Source: Chara braunii
Lineage: Eukaryota > Streptophyta > Charophyceae > Charales > Characeae
DNA length: 49,058 nucleotides
Direction of reading: 5' to 3'
Assembly: GCA_003427395.1 (NCBI GenBank)
Contig: BFEA01000101.1
Coordinates: forward strand, 2,302,623 to 2,351,680
Below, one piece after another: positions 20,706 through 32,285 of this stretch (its first letter is position 1; the number at the start of each line of letters is the position of its first letter). The notes beneath the pieces are model-generated. The model searched no databases, had not been told where the DNA came from, and saw only the letters and a program-made list of their open reading frames with translations. The position numbers and the translations under genes were made by a program.

Positions 20706-21840
20706 GTGACATATTTCTCTGCTGTCAAACTGTGTATGGACCCAGGATGCTGTTTCTTGAGAATCCGTCGTTCCGAAGCTGCAAAGGAAGTTATGAAAGA
20801 TTGTTGTTCGACGTACAAACCAACAAGCCTGAAAGCTGTGAGTACGTGGAAGAAAGATAGGGAAGTAGGGAAGGCATACTGTATTGAATTTCCCAAACAC
20901 AAAGATACAACTAGGTAGCGACCTATTTGCCCCTCCTATCCTGAATGTTTTGCGAGATGATCCTCGCTCGAGTCGTGAATGCACTTTTATGGAATTTGCC
21001 AGTTCGGTCCAAATTAAATATGAGATGTGCCAATGGAATGATGAATCGGATTATAAAAATCAATTGTGACCTCAAGAAAAAATAATTATTGTTTAGGGCG
21101 TTTTTTTACATAAAAAAAATGTTTTCGAATTTTCTCCATCCTTCAATTACTAAAGTGCTATCATGGGCTATTGGCCATTAGGAATGTCTTCAAGTTAGAG
21201 TGAAAGCAGTCGGGGCGAAAAAGCAAGGCAAGGGTGTTAATTATTGCGAGGAAAAATAGAGGAAGGATGAAAAACTATTTCGTTTTTCTTTATTTAGACG
21301 TTTATAAAATTCGAACTTAGCCACACATATGTGTCAGCAACTGACCATTTACTTCAAGTTTGGCAGATTGTATGGATTCCAATGGGCAAATCCTCAAGCT
21401 CGACAATTGTTTGTTTTCTTTGCTCCTTCAATGAATTTAATTTTCTCATTAGCCTTGATGTCGATCGAAAATTATTTCATGGGTTCCGATTGGTGGATGG
21501 CGTTTCCATTTTTGTAAGATGTAAGGTGAGCGATGTGGATAGCAGAAAAAATAGAGACAACTTAATCGAGAAGTTTAGTCATTGTTAGGATCGCAACTTG
21601 GTTCCATAATAGACCTGTACTAAGGATTGTTAGAATTATTTGGGTTGTATCCTTCGAATATGTGACTCAAAGACAGGGGTGCAATGCATACCTATGTTGA
21701 AGAACCAAATAGACGGATTCATTGAAAAATTGGTGTTCTAAAATATACAGGATTATAAGTCATACTCCAACAAACAACAGAAATTGGTTGGCATGGGCTC
21801 ATTTTTGCATCGAACAAAAACTTATTCATCTATGCGTGGG
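20706..21840 (+). pseudogene. Penelope-like reverse transcriptase, copy 2
   Basis: The blocks in order are VGKAYCIEFPKHKDTTR (near 20870-20918) followed in another frame by a variant of RPICPSYPE, a weak motif A (FFYIKKMFSN near 21105, with Tyr where the catalytic Asp is expected), WIPMGKSSSSTIVCFL (near 21372), FRLVDGVSIFV (near 21485, where the second Asp of the catalytic pair is Gly) and QQKLVGMGSFLHRTKTY (near 21775-21830). Catalytic positions are thus lost in both motif A and motif C. The sequence after 21840 is unrelated up to the direct repeat. Confidence 0.65.
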
Positions 21841-21958
21841 GTAGAGTTGTTTTTTTTTACTGTCCCCGATGAGCGAACTTCGGCACAGAGGTTACCCGAA
21901 TGACCTCTTGAGAGTGCGTTGATTCCTTCTCAAGAGAATCCGGCGGGGTATGGAACGA

Positions 21959-22335
21959 GTGGGTTTCAGTCCTGACCGGTTGGAGCCGGGGCCAACCTAG
22001 GATTGAAGGAAGGGTCTGGTCTCTGTGTTAGGGGGGTCGTTTTTTTCGTTTTTTTAATCCTTGTATATTTTTCATTTGTCAACGTTTTTTTCGTTTTTTC
22101 TGTTTTGTACTGGAGGGTTAAGCTTAGAGGATTTAAGCTTGAGATGTATGGGGTTGAAGAGTTATTGATTGACGTACGAAAAATTCAAAGTTACGTTTTG
22201 AGGATTTAAACTCGAGCACACTTTTGTTTTTTTTCCTCGTGGTTGAGGTAGTGTTCCGAGGATTTGAACGTGTGGCATATGGTGTTGAGGAGAGCACTGT
22301 TTTGTGGAACTTGAGTTTGTTCTTGGCAACATGTC
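21959..22335 (+). repeat. Pseudo-LTR-like direct repeat, 3' copy
   Basis: Partner of 17309-17690. It starts GTGGGTTTCAGTCC and ends near TTCTTGGCAACATGTC. The copies differ by scattered substitutions and small indels in T runs. Confidence 0.7.
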
Positions 22336-22439
22336 AAAAAGAGAACTGAGGGAGATAGGATACTAAACCTTTACTGTGTGATAGTTTGAGTGTCTTGAAC
22401 TGACAGACATATGGTGTGACTTCGATAGAATCCAGGGTA

Positions 22440-22616
22440 CCAGTAAACAAGGAGGGGAATAGGATTCGAACTCGGGTTCTTTTTCTGAAGAACTTCGGGG
22501 GAAGATCGGTCAATAGTCGATCCGATTAGTCCTTTGCCCCTATACCCAACTTGAAGTCCTACGAACAATTTTCACGTCAGTATCGCTACACCCTCTACTA
22601 AGTTTCCTTCGTTCGG
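22440..22616 (-). pseudogene. 25S rRNA fragment, decayed (compound repeat copy 1)
   Basis: The - strand reads like cytosolic 25S rRNA through AGCGATACTGACGTG, GTTGGGTATAGGGGC, AGGACTAATCGG and CCCCCGAAGTTC, in the correct order and spacing for the stretch from the GGAAACTCTGGTGG block to the CCTCCGAAGTTT block of plant 25S. Identity is roughly 75 to 80 percent by eye. A further 25S piece on the same strand, GGACCCAAAAGATGGTGAGTT, lies at about 22877-22900, so an inverted segment interrupts the normal order. Confidence 0.75.
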
Positions 22617-22675
22617 TCTACCCGAACAGAGCGCCCCCCCTCTTTCAAATCCCTAACGGGCGGCCCACATAGGCA

Positions 22676-22826
22676 GTGGTCACGGAGCCGGAGACGCCGG
22701 CCTGCTACATGTCCGTAGCGTGGTCCGAGGTGAAGCAAGCCCCGATGCAGATTTTAGCAGTAGTAACAATTATTCAACATGATAACTTTGGACATCGAAG
22801 TGGGGAAGCCTGAGATCCATGTGAAA
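22676..22826 (+). pseudogene. 25S rRNA fragment, opposite orientation (copy 1)
   Basis: On the + strand GATGCAGATTTTAGCAGTAG, then TTCAACATGATAACTTTGG and CGAAGTGGGGAAG follow the 25S region GTGCAGATCTTGGTGGTAGTAGC to CCATGTGAAC. The preceding 70 bases (CAGTGGTCACGGAGCC and onward) correspond to copy 2. This piece belongs to a later part of 25S than the - strand piece next to it and points the other way. Confidence 0.7.
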
Positions 22827-23135
22827 GACCGTTGCAGCCTGTAGCCTCGCCCTGACACGCCCGTTTTGTTGTGCCTAGGCACAACTCACCATCTTTTGGG
22901 TCCGAGAGGGCAAAGCCCATACTCTGCCTTCCTACAACAGCTCGTGGTTGGCGGGTGGTACACTTGCAGAGGCCCCACAGTTCCGGTTCCTTCCTCCTTT
23001 ATGGCTTAACCACCCACTGGCTCAAGTTCCCAGACTTGCTGAAATAAATGAACCTCATCCGGGTCATCATCCTAACACACGGGGACCCCAACAGGCTCCT
23101 AAAACTGGTGCCGCGCCCAACTTGAAAAGGATAAC

Positions 23136-23136
<1 letters not shown>

Positions 23137-23184
<48 letters not shown>

Positions 23185-23450
23185 TAAAGATAAAATAATC
23201 AAAAAGATTAAAAGCAAAACTGCACGGCGAGGGGAAAGAAAGGGGGACTGCTAAAATCGCCTTGGTCCCGTCGAGTTACCCCTCGAGCAACAAAACCATG
23301 GGGGATAGCCCCGTCGGGCCCTCAACCGCTTGGCTTCTCCTCACCGCTCCAATACTCCTACATTGTTGTCGGTTGGCCTCGGTCCCTGAGTCTCCTAGAT
23401 GAAAGTCTGACACCCTAACCAATACTCCTAAGCCCAAGGTTGGGTTTAGT
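23137..23450 (-). repeat. Possible tRNA-related SINE with (TTA)n tail, copy 1
   Basis: Read on the - strand, a head with TATTGGTTAGGGTGTCAGAC and GGGACCGAGGCC looks like degenerate A and B boxes. About 200 bases of body follow, then a tail of about 14 TTA units (23143-23185 as AAT on the + strand). Copy 2 is at 39840-40130. Homology between the two also extends beyond the head, to 23905. Confidence 0.4.
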
Positions 23451-23905
23451 GCTCGTAGGAATCTATATAAGTGGGTACCATATAGTGAGCGGGGTTGTCG
23501 AAACGTCCAAAGCCACACTTTGGCCTACCAACTACTAGATTTACGATCATCAGGCCCCACGCATACCGCGCGTCCATTCCCTCGCATACTATGATCATTA
23601 CGGAAAGCCACTTTGTTGTCGATGTCGTCTTTAGCACGAGCGTACGCACACTATGGTCACTTAGGCAAAGAAGAAAAACTTCTCATAGTTTTAATCAAAA
23701 TCCAAAAATTTGGCGGCACCAGCGTCGACTTTACAATTATCAATAAGGAAACGAAAGCATGCCCGCCCACACACTCTTTACTACTTTTAGCCGACCATTT
23801 TGTCAATGTAGTCGAGGCATAGCTGCGACTCGCGCGGCGTGCTCAAATCTTCTAAGCCAACCTCACTTTCTGTCACTTGCAAAAACTAGGGCGGATACCC
23901 TTATA
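23255..23905. repeat. Compound repeat, distal block, copy 1
   Basis: This block matches 39935-40565 in the same orientation. Shared stretches include GGGATAGCCCCG, CGCCCACACACTCT and GCTTGCAAAAACCAGGGCGG (copy 2 spelling). It follows the 25S-derived pieces in both copies, so all belong to one repeat of at least 1.5 kb. No protein is recognised. Confidence 0.65.
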
Positions 23906-24191
23906 AGGGTATTCGCACCGACATCCACAAGTCTAAAAACGGTCTGAGACTGGCCAAAGGTCGCCCGATTGAAACACAGGGGTCCTAAAAGCACTTGGCT
24001 CACCACCCACCGCCCCCATAGTGCCCCCCCCTGCAGCCAGAATCGAAATCAAGTACCCTGGTTAAACGAAAGGCTGCCTCAAGCCTAGAGAACCACACAA
24101 TCCTGAAAAGGAAATAGAACACCATGACTACTCCTACTCCTACCCTCTTGACTACCGAGAGTTCAACAACCAGTTGAAATTAAGTAGACCT

Positions 24192-25568
24192 CTAGTTGGA
24201 TGAACCCCAACCAACTAGTTTTACAAAGTCGAAGTGTTCAGGAACCACCACAAGGTCGTTCGATTTGCTCTCCTTTTTCTTGCCTTTCTCCTCCAGTCCA
24301 CCTCGATCGCCTAATCTTATACCCTTTTTGATTAATGCCTTCATTCCATTGTCACATAAGCGATGCCCTTCGAACCTTGAGCGGTTCCTGTCCGCCCAGA
24401 TAATTGAGCATATTATTGCTCTGGCCACTTGGGCCACATATGGCCAAACTCTTAACCTCGTCGAGTCTTCTGATACAAAACCTAAGAGTATCCATTTCTC
24501 ATCCCATTGAATCCCTGTTCGGCCCATCAGGTGCCAGTGTGTAGACCACCATCGCCAAATTCGTTTGGAGGCTAGGCATTCCCTCCACAGATGGCGGGTG
24601 AACTCAAACGATCATCTGGAGCGGGTGCAGTCGAGGTTTACCTCCACTCCCCTTCCCCATAACCATACTACCAACGAGGTTACTAGGAGGGACGACATTC
24701 ATAGAATACCAGCCTACTTGACGTTGGGTAGATAAAAAAAGGTTCTCCATAGTGTTTTGAAGTCGCTTTCTGAGTTTTGGAGATCCACTGGTAGTATTGT
24801 GCTTCAGCGAGAGATTGTCACCGAGGCTGGAGTCCAAGTGCACCTATCTACCAAATCGTACGATTCCCTTGTCATGTATGTGATGAAGTTCAAGCCTTGA
24901 GGGTGTGCTTTGGAGACCCGTCCTCTTGTCCAACTCCACGCCGTCGGGTCTATAGAGAGCATTCAGAGCGAGACTTGACCCACCCACTGGGTTTGAGTTA
25001 TCGTGCCGCGTTCGTATCGCTTTTGGATCACCCTGATCTGAGGTGGATTATCCCAAGTTCTCACTGTACGATCTTGTAGAAGCTTAAGGTTACCATCTAG
25101 GGGGCTCACTTTCCATTTCTGGACCTGTCTGAAACCAGAGTCTTTCAATTCTTGTAATTTTCACACTACAGTGAATTTTGTAGCCTGTGTTGGTACATAC
25201 CACGTGTCTACAGGGTATAGTCCCTCTGGTCCAATTAGGCATATCCAATCAGTTGGGATGGCCTGTCTAACCGCCCTCCAGTTAGCTTCCATGTTTCTAA
25301 GATCACCCAGCTTCTCGTGTATCTCCTCCTACTGCCTCCAAGAGAATTCCCTCTCTTTCGCATCTTTGATATGCAGATTCTGAAACAGGCATTGTCGTAG
25401 GACTTCCTCTTTTATACAAGGGAGGGTCCTGCAATCTGGGGAGTGATCCACCCATGCTCCACGGACTGCCTCCCAAAATGTTGACTTGAGTTTTCGTTTC
25501 ATATAAGACTTAATAGAAAAGCATGTCCATGTGTTATGACTCCTGCTAACCCGCCATTCGTTCATCAA
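24192..25568 (-). pseudogene. LINE C-terminal region
   Basis: Three short frames remain. The most informative is 24192-24527: WDEKWILLGFV, then VARAIICSIIWADRNRSRFE, which matches the tail of plant LINE ORF2 proteins after the zinc-binding region. The frame at 25329-25568 has regularly spaced Cys residues (RTLPCIKEEVLRQCLFQNLH). Confidence 0.55.
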
Positions 25569-25715
25569 TAGGCTCTCTCCCAGTAGGACTCATTCGTCTT
25601 TTTGTTTTGTCATGGACACCTTCGCCAGTCAAGCTCTCAACCGTGTTTGGTTCTTGCGGTGCGGGTCAATCAGGTTCAGGCATCCGTGGTCTTTACTACT
25701 GTTCGTGATCAGGTC

Positions 25716-26990
25716 TCATGCCACCTTCACCAAGAAGCCCTCTTTAGCTTTAGCTCTCGGATTCGAGAGAAAATTTGTTACCAACCGTCTAATCTCTGCT
25801 AGTATCAAGGTCGCAATTTCCCTGACAATTTCGACAAACCAAAGCAATGAGAAGAGCGTCATGTTGATGACCAATGTCTGTGCAAATAGAAAGAGGTGCC
25901 ACATTGAACCCCATAGTCTAATCTTCGCTGCAATTCTTTGTTGTAGAGTCAAGCCTTGAGCTGTATTCATCAGCTGGAGGTTAATCAACACCCCCAAGAA
26001 CCTTTCCCCTTCTGCCGGATCAACCCTGTGCATTCCCCAGTCCACTTGTAGTGAAAAGCCTGTTGGGAGTAGGTAAGAAGATTTATTGCAGTTGACTTGG
26101 ACCATGTTGATGACCAATGCCCGCCAAAATAGGAGGAGGTGCCACGTTGAACCCCATAGTATAATCTTCGCCGCAATTCTTTGTTGTAGAGCCAAGCCTT
26201 GGGCCGTATTCATTAGCAGGAGGCTGATCAATACCCCCAAGCACCTTTCCCCTTCCGTCGGATCAACCCTGTGCATTCCCCACTCCACTTGTAGGGAAAA
26301 ACCTACTGGGAGTAGGTAAGAAGATTTCTTCCAGTTGACTTGGGCTTCTGAGAGCAAAGCGTAGTCCTGAAGCACCGATTTGACCGCTAAGAACGTGGGG
26401 GTTGAATTCTCTGAGATCAGGAAAAGATAATCCGCTAACGTTTTCGCTCTACAGTCTTTATCTGCCAACAAAGCCAACCCTCTAATGTTCGGATCCTTTC
26501 GGATGTAGTTCAATTGAATCTCAAACTAGACTACGAAGACAAAAGAGGCCAACGGGGACCTCGTCAATTTAAAGGGTTGAGAAAGGTGACCATTAACTTG
26601 CAACAAAGAGGAGGCGACAGTGTACATCATGATCACCTACCTGCAAAAGTCATTCCAAAAACCCATATTTCTCTGGGTGGTGAGGACAAAGGACCATCCC
26701 ACCCTGTCGTAGGCTTTTTCCAAATCCAGTAGCAAGACCGTTGTATCCTTGTTTTGTTATTGGATTAACTCAATTGACTTGATGGTTGTTAGAATATTCA
26801 GAAAGATAGAGGGACCATGCACAAATGCCCCTTGGTCACGTTCCACCAACTTCCGAAGGATGCGGCCCGATCTCATTGCCATGGTTTTTGCAAGAATCTT
26901 ATAGTCCACGTTCAAGAGGGAGATTGAGCGATAGACTCTATGCGTCATCGACTCTCCTAACTTCCCGCCTATAAGGACATTTTTCAAGCA
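25716..26990 (-). pseudogene. LINE reverse transcriptase
   Basis: The 5' part (26757-26987) has YRSISLLNVDYKILAKTMAM and ERDQGAFVHGPSIFLNIL, the classical LINE RT entry blocks. A frame change follows, and motif A is scrambled near 26710. The longer frame, 25716-26513 (265 codons), carries the motif C region as TLADYLFLISE, where FADD-L-FL is expected, so the second catalytic Asp is Tyr. It also has EAQVNWKKSSYLLP, a typical post-catalytic block. An 81-codon segment of this frame is duplicated in tandem (25857-26342). The enzyme would prime cDNA synthesis at the endonuclease nick. Confidence 0.75.
25857..26342 (-). repeat. In-frame 243-bp tandem duplication inside LINE RT
   Basis: 26100-26342 and 25857-26099 encode near-identical 81-residue segments, each starting QVN and containing KSSYLLP, GMHRVDP and MNTAQGL. 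They are about 85 to 90 percent identical at the nucleotide level by eye. Confidence 0.9.
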
Positions 26991-27969
26991 TCGGGCCTAA
27001 GGAGTTCCAACAACCATGGTAGAATTCCACTTCGAGCCCATTTCTACCGAGCCATTTGCCCATGACCATCACTTTGAAGGTTTGCGCTAGGTCCTCCAAT
27101 GTCACCGTTCTCTACAGGCTGAGGCGTTATTGTGTTGACAACATGATCTTGGTTTGCTGCCACATATCTATCTGTTGAGAGATTTGAAACCACTGTGTCC
27201 TCGTGGTGTTTGATTGTGAGGATGTCAACGTAGTACATGCGTGCATACTCCAACATCTATGTGAACACTGTTGTTGGTGTGGCTTCTGCCAGCTCGACTC
27301 CCTAGTGGTGGGAGGTACTCCGCAGCAACTTCTGAAAGGTTTATTTTGTGAGTCTGTCGTGTACCAATATGCCTTTCAGCTTCAACGTGTCTTCTCGACG
27401 TGCCTGTTTTCTGATTGGATCTTCTCCCATTGGGCTAGCGTGCATACTCTCTCGACAACCCACGTAAGTTATGAGATTGGGTGTTGTTCCATTCGCCTCT
27501 CGGCCTTCTCCACTCGCCTTCTGCAATCTTTTTTTTTTTTTTTTTTTTTTTTTTTTCATGGTCTCTAGCTAGGATCCGGGAGCATACGTCCATCATCCCT
27601 GAAATGGTAGCAATGCCACCATCCAACCATTTTGCTGCTGATGAAAATTTATCTTTTGGCATATCCCAAGCTTCCATATGGTTTTGGACCCATTCCTTCA
27701 ACCCCGGATCAGCAGATCGTCATCCACTAAGTCTGCATCGTCGGCTCGTGGTCTGACATTGGGTGTGAAACCTCTCTGATCGCTGCGAGTCGTTGCGCAA
27801 ATGTTTTTGAGACCAGGTAGTAGTCGAATTTGCATCTCGTCACATCTCCACTCTCCTTGCCGATGTTGGAGTACCACGTGTGTCCTATCGCATTCGGGGT
27901 TTATGATAGGAAAGAATCTACCAGGTTATGTGAATGCATTAATTCCATCAGAGCATGTGCATCTCCACT

Positions 27970-28440
27970 CTAGAGCCCGCCTTCATTGCTTCATCCGGGA
28001 AGACATTCCAGTCGCCTGTCACGATGATGTGATTCACATGTGGAATCCTCTTGGAGAGCTTCTGCAAGAAATTAATCTTTTCTTGAATGTCCGTTGGTGC
28101 GTAGATCGTCATCAGGAGTCAAGCTTCGGTCCCAATTTGCAACCTAGACTGAACCCACTTCTCCCAAAGGTCAGCTTCATAGTCTATCACTTGGGGCTCC
28201 AGATCTCGGTGGAGGAGAATACCCATACCACCCCTTGAGCCTTGTGCTGGAAACCATACGGGCGGTCCCTCCCACTAGTCTGACAAACTTTGTAGCTTGG
28301 TCTCATCCAACTTAATCTCTTGTATGCGAAGGTCGTCCAACTTTTCCACGACATTCATGACTTAATCCTTCTCCTTTTGCCTTTGTCTGTCGCATCCCCC
28401 ATCCTCCGTACGTTCCAGGTTACCAATTTGAGTCTAACCA
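27970..28440 (-). pseudogene. LINE APE-type endonuclease
   Basis: From high to low coordinate: LKLVTWNVRRMGDAT (28435-28390), QEIKLDETKLQSLSD (around 28300), GSRGGMGILLHRDLEP, MTIYAPTDIQEK and HIIVTGDWNVFPDEAM (around 28000). These are the N, QE, RGG-G, AP-D and GDWN blocks of an apurinic-type endonuclease. There is a frame change after the first block, a TAG after SLSD and a TGA after QIGTEA. Confidence 0.75.
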
Positions 28441-28599
28441 TGGCGGTTCCTATCAGTCGCCTGATCTTGGATGTGGTGATGAGATGATCCCGACTCGTCT
28501 CCCCAACGACGTTACCTTCTGACGTTGTTCGCACCATTGGGCTTTCTCTTGAAGTATTGCCAGATGCCGCCTGTTTTGGAGATGCACATTAGGGGTCTA

Positions 28600-30556
28600 T
28601 TAAGGAGTCAGACAAAAACTTTGAATGAAGTTTTCCAATTCCATCATTTTGTCATTTATCCTTAGTAAGATCAAGGGTGATACTTCTGGTGTGACAACGA
28701 TTATTTCCAACTCATGAGCGTTTCGTTCTCGAACTCCATCTAGTTGGAACCACTGTACCTTGGTCAAGATCAATGTATCCGCTATGACGACGTTTATCCT
28801 GATATCGATTAACGAAAAATAAAATTTATAAATCTTATCTTCCGTGGGGAAAATCACGTTTGTCATCGTGGATCTAGGGATCAATCTAATGGGGGACGCT
28901 TCTCCAAATAATGTTTTCGTGCGTGTAATGATTTTCAATGGGGAGGGAGTCCTTTCCGTTTCTTCTGAGGGGAGGTATGGCCTCCCTTCAGCATTCACCT
29001 TCCCCCCCTAATCCTGTCACCGTGCACACTAGTGGCACCGTCTCCTTTCTACCCGATCTCTAGCATAGTGTTGGATTGCCGAAGACGGACCTCCTTCGTT
29101 TACTTTGTAACCCTGTTCGCTTTGAGTATCAGAGCCCTGTGCCTGTCTGTGGTGTGAGGCCCCCAGCTTCTGGTCGAAGATTCTAAACGTTCCGGCCCTA
29201 AGGCGCCTGATCCCAGGTAGGGTGGATTGTCTCCCACTTGTTCGCTCCCCAATAGGATACGAGATTCTGATGAGATCGAGAGGAAGGATCTCCCTCCTCC
29301 TTATCCCTCCCCATTTTTAGATTGCGTCTTGCCCCTCTCTGCCATCTCCCCCAGTCTAGTTCTCTGATTTATCCCTCTCTGGCTTTCCTCCCTTACCTCC
29401 TTGCTACCCTGTTAACTAACATATTGGCACCCGTTTCCACAAACTCCCCTTTCTATGCCACTTTGCCCTCGTGGTTCTAAGATATGTGATTCACTGTTGA
29501 TGTCTTCCCGCCAGTAGGAGCCTGCGCCCGTCGGAGTATGTCTCAACTCCGGGTGATGCTGGAAATTTGGGGTCACTCCTTGCGGAGGAGAAGAGGGAGT
29601 GTGATCCGGAGTGCTCATCAGGAATGCATATGTTTGAGGGCGGTAGGGAAATTGACAGGTTGCGAGGTGTGGGGGATGCAAGCAGCGATCGGAGGGGGGA
29701 TTACTTGGCCATAGTGTCGGGTGCAACCATGTAGGCATCAGTGAAGGGATGGCGGATTGGGCAATGGGACATGGAATATCAGGAGGACGGGAGTAGTGCG
29801 TGGACGTTAGTATGTGTTGTGATTAAACTAGTTGGGTTGCGACCTCGACCGAAGGGTATCCCTTGCCATGTGGGCCAAACTCGAGTCTCGCATCTGCTGT
29901 GAGTCATCTCGGAGTCAGTGTGCGACCGTTGGTATTGGCTCTGGAATCTGCAATCATGTTGCGCCATGTGTCGGATGGGCCACTTGCACGGAGCTCTGCC
30001 TCCCTTCCTATTCTACTTGCGAATTCGAGGGATCGCCTGGTTTGATGAAGCCGGGGGATTCTGACGTGGGAGCCTTTAGTTCGCCGACTGCCTCCTTGGT
30101 CGGTCATCTTGGGTGCTTTGGAGACATGACTCCTTAGTATGAAAGTACCAACGACTTTTGCGACACTAGTCTGTGTATGGGGTCGCTACATCCACTTTCC
30201 AAATATCCCATTTCGAAGAACCCATCCACTCGGTATCTGGCTTGTGGCTCCATATCGAACTTAATGTTCATTAACTTGGGTCGTGAGCGAACCTCTTCCG
30301 AAGGGTGCATGAGTATGACCCCCCATATCAAGCCTTCTACCGCCAATGGGAGATAGCAGAATACATCTAGTGGAACCCTGAGGGTCACTATCCAAAAATT
30401 GGTTTCTGCATCTCTTAATCTCACCTCCTTCAATTCAATTTTCGTCATCCACGACTTGAACATCAATGAGTAGTCCTTCTCTTTCAGATTAAGCATCATT
30501 GAGCCCTTCACCACCATCCATGTTGCCACCTCCATTGCCTTTGCCACGTATGGCAC
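28600..30556 (-). pseudogene. LINE ORF1 remnant
   Basis: The frame 30134-30556 includes YSLMFKSWMTKIELKEVRLR and ETNFWIVTLRVPLDVFCYLP. The pattern FWIVTLRVPLD, then SRPKLMNIKFDMEPQARYRVD, resembles the nucleic-acid-binding N-terminal domain of plant LINE ORF1 proteins. Downstream frames (29412-29738, 28600-28998) are Pro/Ser-rich or unrecognised. The zinc-knuckle part is not intact. Confidence 0.5.
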
Positions 30557-31861
30557 TACGCTCGGTCCCTCAAATTTTATCCTTCCTCGTCTTACTTCCG
30601 GATTGAAGAGTCTTGAGCGACCCTGTCATCCTCATAAGATATGATCATGTCCTCCTTAACTCCATGGGAGAGGTTGCAGGATTCATTTTGAAAGATGATA
30701 ATCACCCTTTCCTTGAGCCGTCTTTCTTTGATGGCGTCGATCGACTCATTCACAATCCAAGTTCACCCCCCCCTCCCATTCCGCACCATCTCTCCTATGT
30801 TCGGATTTATCTGCATCACCCTTCATCCTAGCATTGACCGATTGAATGTCTTGTCTGATCTTCCATCTCCCAAAAGGTTGTCGGGGAAGGGGGGGGGGGG
30901 GGCGCCCTCCTCCTTGTACCTCTTCTGCCTCGATGTCTGCCATTCTGAATTAGCATTCCTCCCCGCTATAACGTTTGACTTTTTGGCAATTCCACTGCAG
31001 ATCTTTCGTACAATTGGGGTTGATATCTCCTCCAGTTCCATGTAAGGGTGGTGAACTCTCCTAGTTACCAAGGGTTAATGGCTACCGCGAAAGGACCCTG
31101 TCCGGCTTGTCGGTGCTCATGAAGAACGAGTGCGTAGGGTTCCTCGCCCTCCGTCAGCGATGGCGGAGGCGGCGACGCAGTAGTGGCTCGAGTGTTCGTG
31201 GTAGGGCACCCGACCAGATGCCGGTTCGGAACGACGCAGCAGTGCGCTAACCGTCTAGCCCGATGCTCCCCCCTCATTCATTCTATGGATATCCAGTCCT
31301 TTCTTTTACGCCACGCTCGGCACATTCCAATATCACATTTCCTCTCCACCTTCCTCATGTGTTCCCCCCTGCTACGGTAGTCACATTTTTTTTTTTAGTT
31401 GGATTGATCAGAACATATACTACACTTTATCCTACTGGCTTTTTGTTTTTGTTTTGGGGGAATAAATAAGAATTCCATTATAGACCAAACAGAGGTCGAA
31501 AATCCTCACAAACAACTTGGAACGACTTATGAACAGACGACTGGGCAAAGCCCAACCAGTGTTCAATGAGCATTTTAGCTCAACAACTCAGCAACAGTTC
31601 TCGGATTGGCTAGTAAGCTAGATATACCAAGGCACTCGACTATCATCCACAGTAGAAGGCATAAATGAGCGGGTTTCAAGAGTGTTTAGGGCGTAGTGCA
31701 ACCTCGTTAGGCTCCAACCGCCGTGTAGGTGGCCTGGGAGAACTTAGAGAAGAGTGATACTTGCTACAATAGATGGAAGTGGAGGGTTGCCCCACGTATT
31801 AGCCGTATGTTAGAGTAATCTTCAGTCTTGATGGACTCTTGGTTTGTAGAATCTGTCACAG

Positions 31862-32285
31862 AGCCTCGCCACATTACGCCCGACTTGGCCATTTTCGGGA
31901 ATGCAGCTTCGCCGCACCAGCTCCCGAGTTCAACCTGTCAGATTGAATTTGAGAACTGTCAGAATGTGGCTCCCGATAGCACTCTCAAAATCGTTCGGGC
32001 CTCGCACCTATAAAAAATCATTTCATGAAACCTCACGTGGAGGCCTGTGTTTCGACTGGACAACTACTGTGCAGACAACCTCACATTTTTCTTCGGCACA
32101 TGCTGAACAACGTTGGACAGTCTCTGTCTGAAGTGCGCCTCCTGGCATCCAAATCGGAGAGCGCCCCAAGTTGGGAGTGCAATGTGGTGAAGCGCACTCC
32201 CGAATTTTTCTTCGCATCTGCTAATGTCCAAGTTCAGGAGTACTCTCGAAATTTTTTCGCCAAGTTGGGATTAGTGTGAAGATGC
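31862..32285. mobile_element. Non-autonomous DNA element with imperfect TIRs
   Basis: The left end GCCTCGCCACATTACGCCCG continues to ACTTGGCC. It aligns with the reverse complement of the right end, GGCATCTTCACACTAATCCC continuing to AACTTGGC. The 424 bases hold no coding sequence that I can identify. The outer CCTCGCCAC resembles the ends of the elements at 40853 and 42252. Confidence 0.5.

Larger units (their letters stand above)
17309..22335 (+). mobile_element. Penelope-like retroelement copy 2, with flanking direct repeats
   Basis: The layout is direct repeat, about 0.7 kb leader, coiled-coil N-terminus (18371-19500), GIY-YIG-like domain (19717-19935), Cys-containing linker, RT (20706-21588), thumb block (to about 21840), direct repeat. 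The order GIY-YIG then RT is the permuted Chlamys-like one. The N-terminal frame, its GNKRG block and the PKHKDTTR block resemble predicted Chara braunii proteins that I recall. It is broken by stops, most of them CGA, CAA or TGG derivatives, and by frameshifts in the RT. Confidence 0.7.
24192..31071 (-). mobile_element. LINE (non-LTR retrotransposon), decayed
   Basis: On the - strand, from 31.1 kb downward, the order is ORF1 with a plant-LINE-like conserved block (30134-30556), Pro/Ser-rich ORF1 remainder, an APE-type endonuclease (27970-28440), a reverse transcriptase (25716-26990) and a C-terminal tail (24192-25568). The order and motifs are those of plant L1-type LINEs. Every domain is broken by stops or shifts. 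A T run at 27529-27558 interrupts the region between endonuclease and RT. No clear 3' tail or target duplication is seen. Confidence 0.8.

Noticed and set aside
22440-22550. tRNA-derived SINE reading of this stretch
   Set aside because: GAGTTCGAATCC looked like a B box, but the stretch aligns in order with 25S rRNA, which explains more of it.
31065-31277. tRNA-like pattern (GGGCTAGACGGTTAGCGC and GTTCCGAACCGG on the minus strand)
   Set aside because: A-box-like and B-box-like stretches exist, but no cloverleaf or tail could be formed, so it stays a suspicion.
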